Origin: Liolophura sinensis
Taxonomy: Eukaryota > Mollusca > Polyplacophora > Chitonida > Chitonidae
Assembly (NCBI RefSeq): GCF_032854445.1
Contig: NC_088301.1
Location: 24,846,402 to 24,910,401, forward strand
Length of the DNA stretch: 64,000 nt
Direction of reading: 5' to 3'
Every line of letters begins with the position of its first letter. Within the stretch, counting starts at the first letter, position 1. Positions 58,019-64,000 of the stretch are shown piece by piece. The position numbers and the translations under genes are program-made. The notes beneath the pieces are model-generated. The model ran no database searches. It was not told the DNA's origin and worked only from the letters and a program-made list of their open reading frames with translations.

Positions 58019-58964
58019 TATGTCTGCCTAAACAAAGTGCATGCTACCTCGGGACCACCCAGCACATTCATTCACATACAGAATAAGATAGAATAACCTT
58101 TTATGTAACCCGGCACTGCCATTATAAAATCAAGAAGTCGCATGCTGACAATCTACTGTCCATCTGTTGACAGCACTTCTGTGTTGACTTCTTCGTCAGT
58201 TGACGCATCAGATGTTTTGGTGGATCCTCATATTAGGTACGTTTGCAAGATGCTTGGATCGGCCCAAATTGTTGACACTTTCCCATTGCCTTCTGCAGGC
58301 ACAATTCAGTACATACAATTGACACAGCTTAGAAAAACAGCTGGGATTTCTTGACGGCACGGCCAAGCCCTTGAGGAATATTCTAGCCGTTCTGTCCATT
58401 TCCTGAATTTTTCAAACCTACAGCAGCGGCTTCATGGTGGATTTTCATCGGGATTTTCAGAAGCAGGCACTTGTAATTTCCACCAGGAAAACCAACGGGA
58501 CTCAAATGACATATCTTTCGACAGCTGAAAAAAGTCAAGAAATGGCTTATAGTTCATTTAACTTCCTGACTGATATTTCACGCTTAAGTCAAGGATTTTC
58601 CGCTTGCTTCTTAAACGACTGCAGTAAGGCTGGAGTGGAAATGGTTGGAGGGAAATAGTGTGCCTGAAGCATACCATGACATTTTGCCAGGTGCCTGGCT
58701 GAGAGGTGCAATCTCATTGGTTAGAGGCAGATGAGCTGGTAGCCAATCTACTCCTGATCTGCACATCAACACATTAATGTAACTTCACAAGCACAAGAGC
58801 TGCACACTGTAAAGAACAGCTCTGTGAATTTCGTCAATGAAAATACCTTCTTTGCCTCTCCTAATGGTAAGTAACTGGACTTGCCTATCTCTCACACCAG
58901 CGAATTACGTAGAAATGATTCGGTATCCTTTTAAGCTTGTGCGAGGAAGAAACCAAGCTAAGTT
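58019..58964. other. Intergenic or intronic; possible promoter
   Basis: Two CCAAT-type elements in opposite orientation (CTCATTGGTT near 58715 and AGCCAATCTA near 58740) and, on the plus strand, a donor-like CTAATG|GTAAGTAA near 58867 preceded by ATGAAAATACCTTC could mark the start of a plus-strand gene. No following exon was found. Confidence 0.3.
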
Positions 58965-59118
58965 GATTTATTTATTTATTTGACTGGTGTTTTACGCCGT
59001 ACTCAAGAATATTTCACTTATACGACGGCGGCCAGCATTATGGTGGGTGGAAACCGGGCAGAGCCTGGAGGTACCCACGACCATCCGCAGGTTGCTGACA
59101 GACCTTCCCACGTACCCA
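58965..59118 (-). repeat. SINE-A tail half, minus strand
   Basis: ATTTATTTGACTGGTGTTTT through to TTCCCACGTAC. The host motif CCAAGCTAAGTTGA flanks it on both sides (58952-58965 and about 59115-59128), a target duplication of about 14 bp, so this 5'-truncated copy inserted as it stands. Confidence 0.92.
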
Positions 59119-59578
59119 AGCTAAGTTGACGAAAAACTACCACACATAACCAGATTCACTTACATGACAAGCTGAATCAGCTCATTTATCATCGCAAAGA
59201 CACTAACGAACAATAAACTAGACATCATAGATCCAAACTACTTGGGAAGAGGTGGGGAAAATTCCTCGGTTATCAATGACTGGTCGCCTTGTGGGCCAGG
59301 GCAATAAATTGATTTCAGAGTTGGAATAGAGTGGAATCCACCAATCTTTGTTAAAAAAATTCTAAGATTGTCAACCCAGTTTCTTGTAACCATACCATTT
59401 GCTTGCATGGAATTTATTTATCTTTCTCTTCATTATTTTAAATATTCCTTCTAAATTTACATTGTTATTACTCTCGACTTCATGAGGCTATCACCATCAT
59501 CATCTTCGCCATCAGTATTATTATTATAATTGTGCGTTTTAGATAAATTGTCCAGACAGGCATCTAGTAGTTACTTAC

Positions 59579-61760
59579 CATGGTATTCTGTCCACACTCT
59601 GATTCAGAATTTGATTCTGACCCAAAAGGCATTCCGTTGGGCAAGTCTTGAGATAAAAACTGAAAAAAACAAAAAAAACCAAAAGCAAATCACCTTTCTC
59701 ATAACATGTATAGACAAATTGATTTAAACATATGAATAAACGAAATAGAAAACTTTCACATAAAACCAGATAACACATCAAACTATGACTAGGCAACATG
59801 CAAAGTTGTTCACACATGACTACACATGACTTTCACAAATGGCTTCGACTAGACAACATACAAGGATGTACATACCTATAACCATGAATAAGTGGTTTAA
59901 CTATGAATACACCACTGGAGAAAATGTTGAATGGCTTCAAGGATGTCTTTGATCTTGTTCACAGATGTGCACTTTTCAAATTTCTTAACTCTCACCTTTT
60001 CTGCTCTGTCCTTTTCATCTAGTGTAAAGTCCATCTTCTCAATTACTTCAGTGATCTGCAATACACATCCCAAATTTCCATTGGTGAAATCACAGTCACT
60101 GTTATCAGTGCAACAAGCACTTATATTTTACTCCACACCAGATTTTACCTTGTTATTTATACACTTCCTTTTCACAACCGGTTTGAAAACTTTTTTGTAG
60201 TCATTGCTCATGTATAAAATGTTCAAGAATTCAAGAAGTTCAAGAAGTCAACCAGATTAATGAATACATGTTTGAAAAATATACATATATATTTATATAT
60301 ATATATATTTATGTGCCTTTATATACACATATATTAATATATGTGTACGACTGGAGAGGAAAACAGTGTGAGATATACTTGAATTCACACTGATCGCATT
60401 GGTGAGAGGCCTCTGGGTCATTGCATGAGCACAGCAAGCACTTGGCCACCTTCAAGGTGTTTCAAAAACTGTCGTAATTTTCAGGGCTTGTCTAGTGGCA
60501 CTTACCTCTTCTGAAAGATTCAGCTGATTAGATTTTACAAATGATCCAGACGTTCTCTGACTGAACTTGAGTAACAATCTGACAAAGAGAACACACATGG
60601 ATATTTAATACTCTAAGATTAGGTTTATCACTTTAAAATTATCACGTCATTATAAAAACAATTACTTCTATATTTATTTATTTATTTATTTGATCAGTGT
60701 TTTACTCTGTACTCAAGAATATTTCACTTATACGACAGCGGCCAGAAATATTGTGGGACTAAACCGGGCATAGCCTGGGAGAAACGACCATCTGCAGGTT
60801 GCTGCCGACCTTCCCACTTACGGCTGGAGAGGAAACCAACATGGACTTGAACTCACAGCGACCGCAATTACCTCTATAAATACGTGTAAGTGGCACACAC
60901 TTTAATTTAAACTTTTATATACAACAACATGTATATATTCCTTTCACAATTTAATTAATTGCATATCGTTTAAGGTATAAGGAAAATTTCTAATTGGTAA
61001 TTAAATTCATTTAATCAATTTTAAAAAAAAAATGATTTTTTCCATTTTAGTAAATCACTTATAACATTCCATCATGTATATGTATGTTTGCAATAATTTA
61101 TCTACTGCATTTTATTCTTTAGAAGTTAACATTAAATGTTTTATATTAATGAAACATAAAATGTCTTGAACACGTATTTAACGTAAAATATGCCCCAGAG
61201 AAAGTGCACTTTTAAAGGCAAATAAAGTGCTCAAATCGTGCAATTGTTGTTTCGACTTGATGTGTGTCGTGGTTAAGAGTTGCAGGCATTTGTCAGTAAA
61301 AGGAAGCATCCAGCATGAAACCAGGTGTCCAACATATGAAAACCATGACCTGACCACAACACCTGTGTAACTGTTAGCTCGGGACAGATACTGTTCATAT
61401 TGAAATCTTATAAAAAGTTTCATAAAACATTAATTTTGGTGCTGAACCTTACATATTTTTCAACAGGACACCATCATACCATTAAATCTGCTTTCTAAGA
61501 TCTATGGATCCATGAGTTATGGACAGATGAAAATTTAGATCACTTTTCAGTCACTTCCATGATTTAGAGCACTGCCCTGCAGTGGACAACTCACTTGGCT
61601 CTCAGGTAACAGGTGAACGTCTTAACATGGTGATCTGCCTCACAAGCAGGCGACAAGTCACCTCTCGCAACCAGTCCCTGGTAGACCGCCCCCATGTGAA
61701 GCCAGTATAAGTGATACTGGGGGTGAAATGTTACCAGTCTCTGAAGTATAGGCAAATCTT
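59579..61760 (-). CDS. C8orf76-like gene, four internal exons (both ends not found)
   Basis: Exons on the minus strand: 61595-61760, 60506-60578, 59996-60055, 59579-59659, all with GT-AG ends and matching phases (starting in phase 2, ending after a whole codon). Residues include EDLPILQRLVTFHPQYHLYW, VKTFTCYLRAK joined to LLLKFSQRTSGSF, and ITEVIEKMDFTLDEKDRAEK. The order resembles human C8orf76, a poorly studied TPR-like protein ([25 protein letters not shown], then CASFIRTRLLLQF, then IEDKMKGFSF). The likeness is from memory and modest. The 5' exons should lie to the right, up to or past the window end; a 3' exon is not found. A minus-strand stretch with a donor-like site at 57800-57890 was considered for the end but is unsupported. 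Confidence 0.6.
60350..60445 (-). repeat. SINE-A head fragment, minus strand
   Basis: GACTGGAGAGGAAAACAG, ATACTTGAATTCACACTGAT and GGTGAGAGGCCTCTGGGTCA on the plus strand. Confidence 0.7.
60668..60875 (-). repeat. SINE-A copy, minus strand, diverged
   Basis: ATTTATTTATTTGATCAGTG through to GGACTTGAACTCACAGCGAC; several small deletions; the intervals GATTACTTCTATA / AATTACCTCTATAAAT at the ends look like a target duplication. Confidence 0.85.
61195..61390. repeat. Unclassified interspersed repeat, copy 1
   Basis: Shares with 62200-62380 the blocks GTGTGTCGTGGTTAAGAGTT (62285: GTGTGCCGTGGTTAGGAGTT), GCAGGCATTTGTCAGTAAAA and CCAGGTGTCCAACA. The minus-strand translations also resemble each other (LPFTDKCLQLLTTTHI and LPYTDKHLQLLTTAHI). 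Confidence 0.65.
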
Positions 61761-62199
61761 CTGATGAATAGAAACAGAAACAAACAGATAGCAATAAGAT
61801 CAGTTCATTTGTGTCCTAATGATGATATCTAATCCCGTGCTCACATGGTGTGATTGTTGTATCATCTCGTCAAATCTGACAAGTGGAATGAAAAAATTAT
61901 CTTACGACAATGCAATTTTGTCAGACAGTCAAATGCTACAAATCGCAGTAAACAGCACATCCTTTTTTCATTTGACTAGTCTAATTTGACCTGTGAACAC
62001 CACAACCCCACTATGTGAATGAGTATTTCTCATGAGAATTCACTGCATGACTATTGTGAATCTGGAGTAAAGCCACCAGTAATTGGCAAGTTACTGATGA
62101 ACTTTCCCATGTATAACATATGGACTTGCATCACAAAAGCTGAAAGAGCAGTGGACCGCAAGACTATGTGCAGTTTGTCATTTACTCTCACCTAGGCCC

Positions 62200-62380
62200 C
62201 TACAAAGGGCAAAATCTACAAGTGGGGAATCTACAAGTTTGCTGTTCAAGGCTGCGATTGAATCATGTCGTATATAGCTTATGTGTGCCGTGGTTAGGAG
62301 TTGCAGGTGTTTGTCAGTATAAGGAAGCCCCCAGCGTAAAATCAGCTGTCCAACACCACCAGCCACTTACCAGGCCTCTA
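62200..62380. repeat. Unclassified interspersed repeat, copy 2
   Basis: Partner of 61195-61390, about 1 kb away, same orientation. Possibly a SINE or a MITE; ends not defined. Confidence 0.65.
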
Positions 62381-63264
62381 ACGGCGAGGAGACCGGTGAA
62401 TATTAACTGGCTTACAGACATTTACCTCCAAGGAAGCCTCATTCTGCACAAAGTTAAACAAGGCCACATTTGGAAACCAATAGCTGCTCAGATTTCACTT
62501 ACCAGCACATCATTATTTTTAAGCAGTGTTTGTTCTTATATAATACGCATGTGTAATGGATCTAGCTGCTACCAAACTGTTCTGTTATCAATTTTGCCTA
62601 TGACAGTGGATCAGTATGGCAAGGTATGTTTCAACCCTTTGCAGTCATTTTTCTTTTATTTTATTTATATATCTGTACTCTAAGATTTTACGAAGGGTAT
62701 CAGTTTTATGGGTGAGGGAAACTGGATTGTCTGGGGTAGACCTCTGACCTTTTGCAAATTACAGTCACCAAGGTCTCATGGGCAGAGAGAGCAGAACGGG
62801 AAATAACACATACCCTGTCCAAGACTGGGTTTGAAAACAAGTTATGAGTTAATTTACCTTACTTATGCACATGTATGTTACAAAGCAAAAGCATAAGTAC
62901 TCAAAAAAATAAACCCCTGAGAAGTCACATATTGGATGTTCCAGTATTTCAACAAAATTTTATTTGTCAGGCAGCATGGTATAGCAATGAGATCAGAGGA
63001 TTAGGGTGGTAAAACATAAAAGTACATGTAGTGTCAAAACAGTGCTACTGGTTTTGTTGACTCATTTTAATGAAAGATCATAACTATATAGATTGTCAGT
63101 GTCTACAGAATGCCTGCTACTGCCAGCCCTCCTTATCCTACACCTCCACCCCCCACCCCCATTCCTCTTCACAAATACCACAGCTTTCTATATCTATTGC
63201 TCTTTTCATTGGCTACATCCATTACACTGTAAATCATTCATCAACCTAAATCTGCTGACGCTGC
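62381..63264. other. No gene recognised
   Basis: A 171-residue plus-strand frame (62168-62683) overlaps the repeat and has no likeness to a protein family. Near 62700-62840 there is a further tRNA-headed SINE remnant (GAGGGAAACTGGATTGTCTG). Confidence 0.4.
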
Positions 63265-63510
63265 TTAATGACCCAGAAGCCTCTCACCAATGCGGTCGCT
63301 GTGAGTTCAAGACAAGGTCATACTGGCTTCCTCTCCGGCCGTAAGTGGGAAGGTCTGTCAGCAACCTGCGGATGGTCGTGGGTTTCCCCCGGGCTCAGCC
63401 AGTTCCCTCCCACCATAGAGCTGGCCGCCGTCGTATAAGTGAAATATTCTTCAGTACGGCGTAAAACACTTCAATCAAATAAATGAATAAATAAATAAAC
63501 AAATAAAAAC
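63265..63510 (+). repeat. SINE-A copy, plus strand
   Basis: TTAATGACCCAGAAGCCTCT to GGCGTAAAACACTTCAATCA and (AAAT)n; the A-box half of the head is missing. Confidence 0.92.
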
Positions 63511-63707
63511 ATCTGCTCAGTCTTCTATTGTTTGTGTGTATAGCTGAGCTGTGTATATATACCATCTACTTGTGTGACTTTTCACCTACCTTGAAGATGA
63601 CAAATAAAATTTTGTGGAATTATTGAAATATTGAAACGTCAAATATGCAACTTTTCCGATTTTTTTTTCGAGTATCTATGCTTTTGCATTATGCTAAGCT
63701 TATTGGT

Positions 63708-63890
63708 GGATTTATTTATTTATTTATTTATTTGATTGGTGTCTTACGCCGTACTCAAGAATATTTCACATATACGACGGCGGCCAGCATTATGGTGGGT
63801 GGAAACCGGGTAGAGTACGGGAGAAACCCACGAACATCCGCAGGTTGCTGGATGATCTTCCCACATACAACCGGAGAGGAAGCCAGCATG
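63708..63890 (-). repeat. SINE-A copy, 3' part, minus strand
   Basis: (ATTT)n TGATTGGTGTCTTACGCCGT through to CCGGAGAGGAAGCCAGCATG. Confidence 0.92.
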
Positions 63891-64000
63891 GCTTAATGAT
63901 GGACCAACATGAGTGTGTTACAAAGCATGAGCAAAATACTTTAGGACTATCAGACTTGATACATGTACTTGTTTCCCATCACCTGGTTGTATGCCATTTT

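Noticed and set aside
62168-62683. 171-residue plus-strand reading frame
   Set aside because: Overlaps an interspersed repeat, shows no family likeness and lies opposite the expected 5' part of the C8orf76-like gene.

Overview
The window looks like nuclear DNA of a marine lophotrochozoan, most likely a mollusc. Genes are split into short exons by introns of 0.3-3 kb with GT-AG ends, base composition is AT-rich, and the non-coding DNA is full of tRNA-headed SINEs. Their 3' part (TTGAGTACGGCGTAAAAC then AATCAAATAAATAAAT) is the type known from bivalves and gastropods. This assignment is inference from repeat type and protein similarity recalled from memory; no search was run.

Layout. 1-16.5 kb: mostly repeats, plus a minus-strand gene with a CpG/E2F/NRF1-type promoter near 16.4 kb, a non-coding first exon ending at 16288 and a first coding exon at 6751-6872 (two KEN motifs and an RxxL; not identified). 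This stretch also holds a compact 660-bp piggyBac derivative (7958-8617) with its own small ORF and a decayed hAT transposon (about 9.4-11.1 kb). 16.5-31 kb: a fructosamine-3-kinase gene on the minus strand (eight exons, 30898 to 20076) with a LINE fragment, several SINEs, a 19-bp and a 27-bp minisatellite and a palindromic element in its introns. 33.7-39.5 kb: EIPR1 (TSSC1), minus strand, nine coding exons, 383 residues. 40.8-55.4 kb: TRAPPC12, plus strand, eleven coding exons, about 802 residues. 59.6-61.8 kb: four minus-strand exons of a C8orf76-like gene whose 5' end was not found.

How the genes relate. EIPR1 and TRAPPC12 stand head to head about 1.3 kb apart, start codon to start codon. 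The human orthologues have the same divergent arrangement on 2p25.3, so this is a very old gene pair. Both products serve vesicle tethering: EIPR1 with the EARP/GARP complexes, TRAPPC12 with TRAPPIII. The fructosamine-3-kinase is an unrelated metabolic repair enzyme.

The most unusual structure is in TRAPPC12. The boundary of its seventh intron (last 25-26 exon bases plus the start of the intron) has been amplified into a 42-bp tandem array at about 51.9-52.6 kb. There are 16 consecutive copies of the 5' splice site, almost all matching consensus strongly. Since 42 is a multiple of three and the copies carry no in-frame stop, every one of the 16 donors would keep the reading frame. The array could therefore act as a splice-site ladder that adds 0 to 15 blocks of 14 residues to the TPR region.
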